From Gnetum montanum (Eukaryota; Streptophyta; Gnetopsida; Gnetales; Gnetaceae), in assembly GCA_015680685.1 (NCBI GenBank), contig MNCI01005867.1, positions 684,223 to 748,222 on the forward strand: a stretch of 64,000 bases of DNA, in the 5' to 3' direction. Shown in pieces: positions 1 through 11,125 of the stretch; positions within the stretch are counted from its first letter, which is position 1, and every line of letters begins with the position of its first letter. Made by a program: the position numbers and the translations under genes. The notes under the pieces were generated by a model. The model did no database searches, was not told where the DNA came from, and saw nothing but the letters and a program-made list of their open reading frames with translations.

Positions 1-468
1 GAGCATCTGCGGGTGTGTACGGCTAGTCAAGGAATCGGCTGCTCATTACGTTTAGGCTAGTTAGGTGCCTCAGTATGACCACTTCGAGCACGTGTTTTAC
101 GTGTGGTGATCCCAGTAACGATTAGTATTTGGTAGCCACAGTTGCATAGTTCAGGGTGTGTACGGTAAGTGGGAACGGATGCTGATGCTAGTTAATTTAG
201 ACTTAGTCCTTAGTTAGAGTTAGTTAGCTTTCTCAACCCTTCACCTTAATAGCATAGGAGAAAAACATTAAAAACTATAAAAATCATATACCTTGGACTT
301 ACTTAACCATACACCATGACAACTACAAGTAAGTATGGGAAGAAAACGAATGATTAACCCCAAGTGTTCCATGGGGCGTGTAGGCATTTAGTCTATAGAG
401 TTCGATCGGATCGCGCGTGCTATGCTTGTTTCCTATGGTTGAGTGTAGGGGTACCTCACCACTCATCA
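1..468 (+). mobile_element. E0: 3' part of a gypsy LTR (GATATC-type relative)
   Basis: The end of this stretch reads as the right end of the family LTR: GTTGAGTGTAGGGGTACC, then CACTCATCA at 460-468. It matches the R/U5 part of the E2 LTRs, including the blocks with CAGTATGACC and TAGCATAGG. The U3 and TATA part lies left of the window, so I cannot tell a solo LTR from the end of a full element. The next bases, CTTAG (469-473), fall where the E1 LTR at 35971 also reads CTTAG. The LTR therefore appears inserted in the 3' LTR of E1, with CTTAG as the probable target-site duplication; the left copy is outside the window. Confidence 0.8.
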
Positions 469-1116
469 CTTAGTAAAGTATATGATTAAATGATGTTGGA
501 AGGCTCTAAGTATTCTAAGAGTAGACATAGTAAAAATTGATATAAATTCTATCAACTAAATGAATAAGAATGTAAAGCTGTTCAAGCTTATCAATGATAA
601 GTGTCTAGTCCTAGTTTACCATACACATCCTAGGATTATGTAATTATTACTGGGATTACCAAGTAACTTTATCACTGAGCAAGTCAAATAGAGTCACTAT
701 TGGGTTACCAAACAATTACAATTTATGATTGAAACTAGTCGTACTTATTTCACCTTTACTAATGAATGTGTTAATATTAAAAGACTTAAGAAATGTACAT
801 GACATAGCAAAAGTAAACAACATTGAAAAGTAAATCTATTCTTTTCATTTATGAATTGTGTCTAAGACCAATCCACTTGAATAAAGATGTTGTACAATTG
901 TTAATCACCATCCTACATATATTCAGAACTCTAACTTTAATAAAATAAACTACGATAATTTCACCAAGTGTTAGCAAAACTTCCTTATTTGGTATGACGT
1001 TGGGATCCTATTTATAGGAATGACTATAGCCCATTACATTGTATCTATGACATCGTATACTAAGCTATGATATCGCATCTATGATATCATAGTCCTTCAT
1101 ACAAAATGTTTCATCA
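469..1116 (-). repeat. E1 3' LTR (part right of the E0 insertion)
   Basis: On the minus strand this holds U3, a TATA box (TATTTATA at 1009-1016 on the plus strand) and part of R/U5. A degenerate GATATC-type palindrome cluster lies upstream of the TATA box at about 1035-1100, with forms such as GATATCGC and GATATCAT. The outer end is taken as TCATCA at 1111-1116, but the adjoining PPT is too decayed to fix the border. About 170 bp of the LTR start lie left of E0, outside the window. Confidence 0.7.
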
Positions 1117-1214
1117 TATTGCATCTCTGTTTGAGTGATGCTATAGTATTATCATGCAGTGAATGATTGACACATGATAAACAAAAAATAAAATAAAATA
1201 GAACAAAATGAATC

Positions 1215-3928
1215 TTGATGTAGTCTTGCAGGTTTCTAGTGGTGGTGGCTCCTCCATTAGCTTCTTCCCTTTATCATCCAACTTCTTGAATTGATACTTA
1301 TTCAACAATGCTCTCAGTTTTTCTTCTTTGATCCTGGAATCATGTATAGTCCATGCTAGCTTAGCGATTTTTTATGGTGTTAGTATTTTGTAAGGACATG
1401 GAAGCTTTGGAAAGATCTTATTGACTTTGATGTACCATGCTTCAAACTATGTTCTTTCTACTTTAAAAGCTTTGGTCATCTTTTGCAATTCTTGATAGTT
1501 AGTCATTCTTCTAGCCAAATTTGTTGTAACATTTTTTTAATCTTAATAACTTGACTTGATTACTTGAAGTTTAGAGTTTGAATTTAAAGTGTTTGGGATT
1601 TTTTGTTATTAAAAAGGTCAAGTTAGCATAGCATAAAATTTTTAACCTCATGTATACTATTGAATCTTCTATGTATAGGTCTTTGTTCTTAAGCTCAACT
1701 TGGTGGACTAAGGCAAGACTATCCAAGATGGATTGCCAATTAAGTATTTGTTATGTAATGGAGCTAATCTTGGCATTATCCATTTGGATTATGTTCTAGT
1801 TGATCCGTTTGTACGTGCCTACATGATCTCTAAAATTTTCTTTGAGCCTTTCATGTTTTTTGGCCTCATTTTATCATGCATTGATTTTAATAATTAACTT
1901 TTGTCTAATTGCATGTACTTCCTCCATTGACAAAGTTTTGTTTTCACAAGCTAATTATTTCATGTCTAGGTTGACTTTAACAATTTGCTCTCTTAGTTGA
2001 TGGATGCTTTCCTCGAGCATGTTCTTCTATTTTTTTCATATTTGTCAACCTGAGGTTTTCTACAACAATTTTTTTTGTTCTCTTCTTCTAATGCAGCAAT
2101 AGCTTTAGCATGGACATACATATGAGCTTCTATGACTGAAGCATTTCTAAATACTTTTTCTTTTTTCATCTCTATCTATTTATGCCTAGTAAATAATTTA
2201 CTTGCTCACTTCTAAATTATATAACTAGTCCGATGCACTGTATCATGCAAGGTCTTGCCTTTCAACTCATAATGCAACTAATTCTTCTTGTAGCCTCTAC
2301 ACTTCATTCTTTGCATGTTGTATCCTTGTTTCTTTCATGACTAGTTTTCCTTTAGTGGAGATTAATTCTAACTACATTGTAGTGATACCATCAGGGATAT
2401 CAAAATGATTCTGCATGACTTACCCTAGATGCAGTAGTCTCTCTAATGTATCTTTATGTTTAGCAATGGACATAAATTCCTTTTCTAGATGTTCTTGCTA
2501 ATGTTTGTACATCCTTGGCTCTAGAACTATTTGTCATGGTATAACAAGAATAATAAATGACTCCTTGATGTGGTCAGTAATTACCTTTGCTAGTCCTACT
2601 ACATATTGATGTTGCATTACCATCATAATGGCTTCTTCTCTAGTTTCTAGCACAACTTGAAATGATGCAACATTCACAAAGATTTGTTGTGCCCAATCAT
2701 CATTTTCATTTGCCTACAAAGATACATGACCATAAGTGAGCCCTATTGATATTATAGTTCTACTTAGCTTATCTCTTACTCTATACATGCTAAAGACTTC
2801 TTTGCTTCCCCAACTGATTATTTCTATGATTTGTTGCAAATGCCTCATGGAAGGCTTGTAGTCATGTTGGTGTATTGGCGGTGCACTTGGTCTTGCTTAT
2901 TTGCAGCTAGAGTTGATCCATTGGGTCTTTCCTATAGTTGGAATGCTTGCCACTAGTGTTAATCCTACTATAGCCTCAGTGCTTTCTGATTTTTCTACTT
3001 GATCCTTCTTGGGTGGTACTAGCTTTAAAATCTCTACATATGAGACATTTTGGGGTTTTCGGAGAACATCATTTATATAACCCAAAATTCTTACTTGTGT
3101 GCACAAGCTCTTGATAAGACATAAAAATGAAAGAATGGGTTTCCTTGTCTTCTTTTCCTTTAATCTTATCTGAATTTCCAAAAACAATGAGTGAGCTATG
3201 TTTGCCTAAAATTTTCTCATTAAAATGGTACTTCCTTTAGAAGCATAAGTAGAAATTCAGTTAAGCCTCTTAACTGGGAAAATGTGGTATGCCCCAATCT
3301 TGAAGTAAATTTTCTCTACTATAGATAATCCATTATACTTTTTTTTAGTAGTCTCATATGCCCTATTCAACCATAAATTCCTTGCATATGTGTCAAATTG
3401 TGTAGAGATTTGGGCGATGTTGGCTCTAACATTTGGTAAATTCAGTGCCTTGATAATCACTTCAATCAAATATGGCATTGTTACTTCCTTGATCTTAATG
3501 GTTGCATCATCTTGTTTATTATGCTAGAATTGATAGACTTCTCTGAAATACCATTCATCATTACTTGAAATGGTGGGCTAGAAAGGTAAAGCTTAAAGTT
3601 GTTCACGATCCTCTAGAGGTGCAAACTCCATGAATGACCCTAAATTTGATTATACTATAATAATAAAAATGATAGATTTTTTCTAAATGACATGCAAACA
3701 CTCATTTGAGAGTGTGAGGCATTATTCTTTCTTTGAAGCAGATGGTGCATTAGCTTCCAGATTTGTAAATTTCCTTGTTACAGGTGTGGGTTGTTGAATT
3801 AAATATGATTGCAGTTCTTGCACCACAGGAGAAGTTTAATTTACGCCTCGTCCTCTTCCTCTTCCTATGGGTCTCTTTTCTCTTAGCTATGACTATCCTC
3901 CAACTTCAGATATCCTTTTTGGTGGCAT
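1215..3928 (-). pseudogene. E1 3' ORF remnant (conserved N-terminal domain plus coiled coil)
   Basis: Homologous by eye to the 3' ORFs of E3 (11126-14038) and E7 (54727-57491). The likely start is the ATG at 3928, giving MPPKR followed by an Arg/Gly-rich stretch, as in the other two copies. The best-kept part is 3257-3640, where the minus strand reads LIEVIIKALNLP and then YFKIGAYHIFP; these match DFSKQAISEVLNL and VYFKIGTY in E7. Further on come heptad-like, charged sequences. The C-terminus near 1225-1250 reads MEEPPPLET, close to MEEPLPPGT in E7. Several stop codons and frameshifts break it. The N-terminal part resembles the plant transposon/Athila-associated domain with a V-x-VDFS-xx-AI core; that family assignment is from memory. 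Function unknown. Confidence 0.7.
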
Positions 3929-4320
3929 CTTCAACCGTAAGAAATTATAAGAATTTCTAAAGCTTCGTACCCTTTCATTGGGTTTTGGGTTTCAATAAAA
4001 AATGCTATATTTAATCAATCTTATTTTAAATTTGGATTACAAAGTTTAGAAAATTTGTTAATTCAGAAAGAGCCCTAATTTGGAAAAACCCTCAATCAAA
4101 CAAATTTTCTAACAATCACAAATAATAATTTATAGATTGACAACCTATCACTATCTTTAATTTATTATTAAAAAATATCAAAATGGTTGATCAGAGAGAA
4201 ATATTAATTTTATTGGCTTAGAACTATTTAAAATATCATTATTGTTTATAATACTTACCCTTAATTAGTCTTCTGAATTAGAAAAAAATTTGCACAATTC
4301 ACAAAATTACATGTAACGCT

Positions 4321-4336
4321 CTCTCCCATGATTGAG
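4321..4336 (-). other. E1 PPT-like motif 2 (decayed)
   Basis: The plus strand reads CTCTCCCATGATTGAG, so the sense strand is CTCAATCATGGGAGAG. It lies about 150 bp downstream of the internal TATA box, at the same relative place as AGTCATGGGGGG in E3 (14223-14238) and AGTAGTGGGGGA in E7 (54427-54440). Confidence 0.5.
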
Positions 4337-4488
4337 ATTCTCACTTCAAGGGCAAAATGATTTAAGAACAAGTTAAATCAAATGTGCAATGAGGAAGATA
4401 TGGGGCTCAAAAATTTCTATAATAGAAAAAAAACATGAACTCCCCTTGTGTGAAATGGTAGAAATAAAAAATTTTGTAACAATTCACG

Positions 4489-4575
4489 TGTATATATAGT
4501 TTTTTGTATGAGCGATATCATAAATGTGATATTATTGATGCAATATCACAAGCGATGTGATAACTATGATGTCAC
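4489..4575 (-). promoter_or_regulatory. E1 internal promoter: palindrome cluster plus TATA box
   Basis: On the minus strand a run of GATATC-like self-complementary units (GATATCGC, GATATT, GATGTGATAA, about 4510-4575) is followed by CTATATATACACG, a TATA box at 4489-4499. The same order stands upstream of the 3' ORF in E3 and E7 and in every LTR of the window. The units match those of E1's own LTR (1035-1100). Promoter function is inferred from layout only. Confidence 0.55.
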
Positions 4576-5287
4576 CTTTGAAATTTTCATAGTTTTTGCC
4601 AAATTTGATAGAGAAAATTAATGAAGTGACTAGCTTGGAAGGTGTTAAGACAATCCAAAGGATTCTTGATCATAGAATGATGCCTAGAATATGGGATTTT
4701 GATGTCAAAATGTTCTTAAAGAAAGAGTTTGGCTAAGGTAAATCAACTAGAGTTTAGAAAATGATTTGATCACACATTGCTAAGTGTATGAATGAGTATG
4801 AGTATGTAAGAAATAATGATTATTGCTAAAGTATCTAGGAGGTACAAGATGATGTGAATTTGATCATCAAGAATAAAACACAAGAGTTATATGAGTAGAT
4901 CCTCCTCAAAGTAGGCTCCTATCCTTAATGCCCTTATATATCCACATCTTTAAGTGTTCGTGGGCACTCAAAGAGTTACATGTAAATCATGCATATCTTC
5001 CAAAACACAAGTGTCAGTATTGCCCAAATAAGAAAATAATTCTATGCTACAAAAAACCATCAAATTATAATTATATATAATAATGAGGTGGAATGGTAGT
5101 AGCAAGGATTGCAAACAATGGGATGTGAGGTATCTTACCATAAGCATAATGATTTCTATGTGTAATTCAGTGTTGAAGTGATCATTAGCCTATCCATCCA
5201 AGATTTGAATTAAGTCCATACCACTTACTAGTAGCATTGCATTATATCATTCCAAAACATATGACCATTAGATAATCACACTGTAAC

Positions 5288-5420
5288 AATGAGATGTTAG
5301 CCTAGTGGTACAAGTCTTGGCCTAGTAATGCCAAGTCATAATTTCAATTCTCCTAGGTAGCACTGAGTTGTAAACTTCTATAAATCTTAAGGTTTACCTA
5401 TGTTTCAATTATTTTAGGTT
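5288..5420 (+). repeat. Possible tRNA-derived SINE fragment, copy 1
   Basis: Contains GTTAGCCTAGTGG, which fits the pol III A-box pattern TRGYNNANNNGG, then about 40 bp later TTTCAATTCTCC, a weak B-box. It aligns with a second copy at 38935-39010 (GTTAGTCTAGCAG, then AGTCTTAG, then GTAACCTGGGTC). No tail or target duplication could be fixed. It could instead be a decayed tRNA-like sequence of other origin. Confidence 0.35.
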
Positions 5421-6774
5421 CCAACATCCTCCATAGTATAAGAAATATCATCACTTGGAAATGAAGAATAAGGAAGTGATTTATGAATTAAGTAATTTAT
5501 TTTAAAGGAGGCTTGGCCATTGGAGCGATGAGTGCCTTTAGGTATGGGTAACATTTCTTTCTAGCCTTGTATTCCATATGAGTCCAAAATCTTAAAAGTC
5601 TTGAGAAGTTTCTACCTTTGGGCATGGTAAACATGTCTTTTTAGTGGAACCCCCACAAATTTTTATTATGTGTATTTATTATGTAACTATTGTGTCAACC
5701 TTACGAGAGGACTACCTTCATGCATGGATAATATAGCTTTCCAGTGACATGGCAAGGTAGTACTTATTTTAAAACACACTTTAATCTTATATTAGAACAC
5801 AACTAAATAATACAACTTAACAACATAATAAGACTCATAGTAGTAGCTTTAGAGAATTCACAAATTCCCTTGATGTTACATCTTTTTCATCCCTCCTTGG
5901 TTCTTCATCTTTCCATCCATGCATAATGATCACATGTTTATTTTAGTTTTAATATGATGATAATATCATTATGTCCATGGTAAGAACCTCTTATTATTAG
6001 AAATGAATGGACAGATGATGTGATCTCATTGCATATATAATTAATCCTTTAATAATTTGATAACATAGGGTGAAATTCTTATTATTTCAACTATATCTTG
6101 CTTATTATTTGATACTTTATTACGAAAATCAACAAAAATATATACATAAAAAATGCTAACATTGTAAAAGAATTGAAGATATATAAGAATAAGAAAATGT
6201 ATAATGAATTTGAAAGATATTAAAGAATGAATAAAATACCAAAAATTAAGAAAAGTATGACAAAAATTATAAACTAAAAATTTAAAATGTACTTATTAAT
6301 TCTTGATTCAAGATAGAATACCTCCCTCACTACAAAACTTATAGATGAGTGTTCAAAAAATGGATCACACATCCCTAGGATCATACACTTTATAGGTTTC
6401 TTATTTATCATCCTTGGTTATTTATGTTTTCATTTATTTTCCCATGTAACATTGATGATAATCAAGTTTTGATCATTTGGAGATACATATCCTATTGGAG
6501 AATATGGTCTTTACATTTTAAAGGTTTGAGATATATTTTCTTGTTTATTCTTGATTTTAGGTTTTGAGTTTCAATGTTTGCTACTTATATTTAATGTATG
6601 GTCACAGTTTATGATATAATTCTGTAAGTTCTCCATTTGGGTTATTTTCTTGGGGTAGAAGTTGATAAGTGGATTGAATGTTTCCATGCATGCTTTGGAT
6701 AGTTATATGCTCTTATTTTTTAACCACCAAGTATCTTTTGGTTTAGTGACTATCATTTCTTTTTGCATACACAC

Positions 6775-7581
6775 TGATGGGACGCGATATCGCATGGGCC
6801 GCGATATCGCGTCTTCCCCTACGATATCGCATATGCGATATCGCAGCGCGCCACCAAATCTATAAATAAGAGGTGGCTCTCCCTTGTTTCTTCATCTAGA
6901 TCTAGACCATAGCCAAACTCTTGCAGGTTTAGCATTCCAGAGATAGAATAATTTCCATGTGCTCACAGTAGGAGTCCCAAAGTGAACAGATCTTTATTCG
7001 AGCAAATATTGTACCTGAGCACACGTTTGTGTATGGAAATAAAGACGAACTTTTGGATAAACCTTGCAGTGCATGGACTAAGCTAAATAGGACTTTGATT
7101 ATTGTTAATTGTTTAAATTCTTTGTTAGTTAATTAAATCTCTCTCAACCCTTAACTCCTAGTTAAGTGCATTCAGTATGACCGCTTCAAGCATGTGCGTT
7201 ACGCTTGATAATCCTAGTAACGAATAGCGTTTGGTAATCCCAACAGCGTTGCATTGGTTCAGGGTGTGAAACGACAAGTGGGAATAGATACTGATGCTAG
7301 GGTAATTAAGGCTTAGTTAGTTAAAGTTAGTTACTTAGTCTCTTCACCCTTTCCCTCATTAGCATAGGCGATAAAAACATAAAAAAAATAAAAAAAATAT
7401 ACCTCAAGTTCACTTAACCATACAATCGTGACAAATACAAGTGAGCTTGTGAGGACAACGACTGATTAACCTTAGGTGTTCCATAAGGCGTGTAGGCACT
7501 TAGTCTACGGAGTTCGACCGGATCGTGGGTGTAACGCTCGTATTCGTATGGTTGAGTGTAGGGGTACCTCGCCACTCATCA
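6775..7581 (+). repeat. E2 5' LTR
   Basis: Starts TGATGGGACG and ends CACTCATCA. U3 has four GATATCGC units (6780-6846), the last two head to head around ATGC, followed 15 bp later by TATAAATA (6861-6868). Downstream come CTCTCCCTTGTTTC, the probable start of R, and the poly(A) signal AATAAA at 7038-7043. The short U3 (about 115 bp) and long R/U5 are typical of this family. Confidence 0.92.
6780..6868 (+). promoter_or_regulatory. E2 LTR promoter: GATATCGC palindrome cluster and TATA box
   Basis: Four units with core GATATC, each flanked by GC/CG so that the unit GCGATATCGC is self-complementary. Units are spaced by GTCTTCCCCTAC or ATGGGCC. TATAAATA follows at 6861-6868. The cluster is the fastest-changing part of the LTR (six units in the E2 3' LTR). 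Confidence 0.7.
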
Positions 7582-7582
7582 T

Positions 7583-7600
7583 TGGTGCCGTTGCTGGGGA
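7583..7600 (+). promoter_or_regulatory. E2 primer-binding site, tRNA-Asp
   Basis: TGGTGCCGTTGCTGGGGA starts 1 base after the LTR. It differs from the complement of the plant tRNA-Asp(GTC) 3' end, TGGCGCCGTTGCCGGGGA, at two positions, both C-to-T. tRNA-Asp priming is characteristic of Athila elements. Confidence 0.88.
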
Positions 7601-7727
7601 CTAAGTTGTTTGTGTGCTAAGTAGAACATAGGAAATCATCCACGTCGTTGGGAAGCTTAAACGAACCCTTAGGGTTAATCAGAAGAAAAATTAAACAATG
7701 GTCAATCAGCACACCGAATAAGAGACA

Positions 7728-9914
7728 ATGTCTTCTTCTTCTCATAAAAGCACTTCACCACCTAGGGATCACACAAGAGACAATTGGTGGTTTAACACAC
7801 GTAACCCAGATTTGCTAGTTCCTCAACAGCATCGAGGAGTGTATACTCATCATGATGAGTATATACCCAATTTTACCTTTATCCTCCACCAAGATGAACA
7901 ACTGTGCTGGAGAGACCTACAAGGTAACATAGTGTTACCCCCAGATCGGGTAGTCCCTAACATGATCCTTCGTGCTCTTGCATAGATAGACATGACACAA
8001 CTATACGTTGAATACATTGTATGTGATTATGACATAAGGAATTACCATCCCACAATAGCACAACGTCAATGGGATGCATAGAAGGAGAGTTACCATACAT
8101 CATTGAAGGGCAAAGGACCCCACAATGCTTCGCCTCTTATAAGAGAAATTAAGGGCGGTGAACCTATTTCAATAGGTTCTCCACAAATCAATGTTCCCCC
8201 TCTTAACGATAGTGAGGAGGTGGTGTATTAGAACCTTCGCTCCACGATACACAACCCTAGTTCTGATGCCCACAAACACCAAGTGTTCAATGAGGGAACA
8301 CAAACACAAGATAAGGACAAGCATTCTGATCATCATCACGATTAGGGTTGGGATCACTGAAGAGAAGGTAGGAAACATCGTCATAGCGATGGTTCTCCTT
8401 CCTCTTTCCCTTCATTGCATCATTCACCCTCTTCTTCCACATCAAGACGTAGTCACAAAGAGTCCAACTATGAGGACAAGGGTAAGCAAGATGAGATACC
8501 TCGACGAGAGAGGCGAGAGTGAGGATGAGGGCATTCTAGGGAATCTAGGCATGGTAGAAGGAAAAGTAGGGAACTGCATAGGCATCACAGACGCCATGAA
8601 AGAAATGACAACGATGAACTCCTACTTGCCACTTGAAGTATGTTAGACATTACAGAGGCTGTGAGAATACCTACAAGGCACCAAAAAGATAGTCGGATCA
8701 AGAGACTAGACATAAATAATATCCCCCGATTTGAGGGGGGATACAACGCTGATTCGCAGAACCACTTACAGGCATTCCATGATGCTTGCGCCTTGCAGAA
8801 TATCGAAAATGAGTGGTAGAAGTTAAAGTTGTTTCCTAGGACACTCATAAAAGAAGCGGAAAGCTAGTACTGGTCCTTAGAACCGGAAACCATTAGGAGG
8901 TGGAGTACGATGCTAGAATTGTTTAATGATAAATATCAAACATACTCCCGAGTGTCCAACCTACGTAAATAGATCCAAAGATGGAAGCAAGGTAATCATG
9001 AACCCTTGGATGCTGCCATGGGCTGATATTATGCATTGTTACATCGTTGCCCAGGCCATGGCTATGCATAACGGGATCAACTCTGCCATCTTATAGATGG
9101 GCTAAGACATGAAATGAGGAGAACCCTTGGGACATATGCCCAAGGGAGATTATCTGAGCTTAGGTCCCATGAGGTGCATAGACTATTGGAGCAAGTAGCT
9201 AAGGAAGAAGGAGCGCTACGAAAAAGAGAAAGCGCGGAAGAATATAACCGCGATCCTTCCCTCCGAAAGAAGGGAGTCAGATTCTATGAGGAAGAGGATG
9301 AATCACCACTCGAAGAGTTGGTGAATAGAAAAACCTTACTGCTTCAAAAGTTGACAACCGAAGTGTTGGCTAAGGTGGATCAAATGTGGGACTCCTTAGA
9401 TAGTATATTTGAAATCATTTTGAAAATCGTAGAGGAGTCTAAGGAGAGAAGTAGTGACCATGATAAGAAAAGCGGAGAGATTCAAACCATGCACGTAACA
9501 AGGGTAAGGGAAAAATGACTATCGTTGATGAGGTTGTGGATTCTGACACAGAAAATGATGATGGATGTGAGATCTGCCAATATGACCATCCTAAGGGATG
9601 TTGCCCAATAATCTCACATCTGCAAGAGTCTGAGGTGTATGCACTCAACCCAAGACTTAACAAATGGCAAGCACCCTAGAGGTTACCTTATCCCCAAGGT
9701 AACCCAAGGCAGTTCCACCAACCCTTAATGTATTATCCAAGTGGAACTCTGCCACAACTTATCGAGCAACACCAGCAGTGGCAATACCCACAATCATGGG
9801 GGATGCCACTGCCTAGACAACAATACCCTTATCAGCAACCACACCCATATGGCTATTACGTGCAATAGCCAGTTTCTCCAAGTGACTTTGTCAGTTACAT
9901 GACTCTACAACATC
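7728..9914 (+). pseudogene. gag: E2 gag, N-terminal part up to the E3 insertion
   Basis: Starts with MSSSSHKS at 7728. One frame runs to about 9470 with only nonsense breaks. The capsid-like Retrotrans_gag region (about 8700-9250) reads RRWSTMLELFNDKYQTYSR, then HEPLDAAMG and HRCPGHGY. A frameshift near 9470 leads to the zinc knuckle CEICQYDHPKGCC (form CX2CX3HX4C) near 9570-9610, then a Pro/Gln/Tyr-rich tail cut by E3. About a dozen in-frame stops are present, including TGGCAG to TGGTAG at 8817, AGCTGG to AGCTAG at 8865, and CGA to TGA in an Arg-rich stretch near 8520. Those compared with paralogues fit C-to-T or G-to-A. The product would be the structural protein of the virus-like particle; this copy cannot make it. 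Confidence 0.88.
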
Positions 9915-9919
9915 ACTAC

Positions 9920-10874
9920 TGATGAGCAGCTAGGTATCCCGATGCCCAACCATACGAATCACGAGCATTCACGCACGACTCGGTCGATATCCACAGACTG
10001 TAAGCACTTAACATACACCAGACTTCTAACCCGTGAAACCTTGGGTTGGAACGGTCATTGTCATCCTAATCTCACTTGTGAGGTTCTATTACGTTGGTTA
10101 AGTGAGACTAAGGCTAATGATTTTTATATCTTTTTAATTATATTTTGGCGACTAATTGTGGTATTGAAAGTAAAGGATAAACTATTATCTAATGTCTAAT
10201 TATCCTAGTTTATGTTCTAACTACTCCTAGCATAAGTATCTGGTCCCATCTTTCGAGCATGTTCTGAGCATTTCCTAACACTGCTAGGTTACCAGACATT
10301 AAGCGTCGCTGGGTTTACCAAGTGTTTGGATTACATTTGAGATGGTCATACTTATGTCTTTAACGAACTACGAATGAACCATAATGATTGAAATTATAAT
10401 AATAAAACCATTAATGATCAACAAATAATTAATAAAGCATAACATATTTAAACTATTAGATCAACAAGTAATTAATAAAGCATAAACATTTTAAACTATT
10501 AAATGCATGAAACAACTAAGTCCAAATGCTACAAGGATTGCATGAATAGTTCGTCTTTATTGCGGTCACGCCAATGGGCTTAGATACATCAACGCTCAAA
10601 TAAAGATCCAATCGCTTTTCATACACCTGCTACAGGCACTTGGAAAATATTCTATCTCTTGTGGGAGAAAATTGCAAGAGCTTCGCTATCACTACTCAAA
10701 AGATGTCTAAATGAGGTGGAAGGCCCTGATATTTATAGAATCGGCAAAGGGGGTTGCATAAACGGGGCCACGTCGACGTAGGATGGCTACGTCGACGGGC
10801 TCGCATCGACGTGGCCATGTATACGGGGCCCGTATACATGGCCTAGTCGACGCAGGACTTTTGACACTTCATCA
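9920..10874 (-). repeat. E3 3' LTR
   Basis: 955 bp, from TGATGAG (plus strand 9920) to CTTCATCA (10874). On the minus strand U3 holds GTCGAC and GTATAC palindromes (10761-10855) and not the GATATC units of the other families, then TATAAATA (10730-10737 reversed). The poly(A) signal before AAGACGAAC is displaced by changes here; in the 5' LTR it is AATAAAGACGAAC. The partner LTR is 22332-23273. The two differ mostly by C/T and G/A transitions and by units lost in the palindrome cluster. Confidence 0.92.
10730..10855 (-). promoter_or_regulatory. E3 LTR promoter: GTCGAC/GTATAC palindromes and TATA box
   Basis: On the minus strand GTCGAC units (ACGTCGACGT, CGTCGACG) and a GTATACGGGCCCCGTATAC inverted repeat stand upstream of TATAAATA. 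The layout is as in the GATATC-type LTRs, but the sequence is unrelated. Confidence 0.65.
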
Positions 10875-10889
10875 TACCCGCACGACTGA
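10875..10889 (-). other. E3 polypurine tract (3' PPT)
   Basis: The sense strand reads CTCAGTCGTGCGGGTA directly before the 3' LTR TGATG. The other elements have AGTCATGGGGGTA here; this copy has one G-to-C change inside the G-run. Confidence 0.75.
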
Positions 10890-11125
10890 GCAAAAACTCG
10901 TCCTCGAGTTACTTTACAATTTGGAAGGTATGGATTCTTATTTACAACACACATAACTTAAACACATAAATGACACACACATGACACAACATGAATTTAC
11001 CAAGTCCCCGAGTTACAGAGAAGAACAAATTATAAAAAATGGCGGTGTTCAGAGATAAAATTGAACACCTCGCTAGTCCTGGAGCCTTTGCGGTGTAGGA
11101 AGATGTACAAAATTGTTGGAGGAGA

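Larger units (their letters stand above)
3929..6769 (-). other. E1 non-coding interval between protease tail and 3' ORF
   Basis: About 2.8 kb, AT-rich, with no convincing ORF. On the minus strand it holds the decayed end of the gag-pro ORF (about 6320-6769, alignable to the post-protease part of E6), a decayed PPT-like motif (about 6319-6335), A/T-rich runs, a SINE-like piece (5288-5420), the conserved CTTTGGGG-type motif (4898-4917), the internal promoter (4489-4575) and a second PPT-like motif (4321-4336). Reverse transcriptase and integrase are absent. Confidence 0.6.

Noticed and set aside
5288-5420. A true tRNA gene
   Set aside because: No cloverleaf can be formed from the A-box-like start and the B-box is too weak; a SINE fragment is the better, still uncertain, reading.
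8169-8848. Overlapping frames at 8191-8646 (+) and 8169-8848 (-)
   Set aside because: Out-of-frame readings of the Arg/Ser/His-rich part of E2 gag, which runs in the frame of the ATG at 7728.
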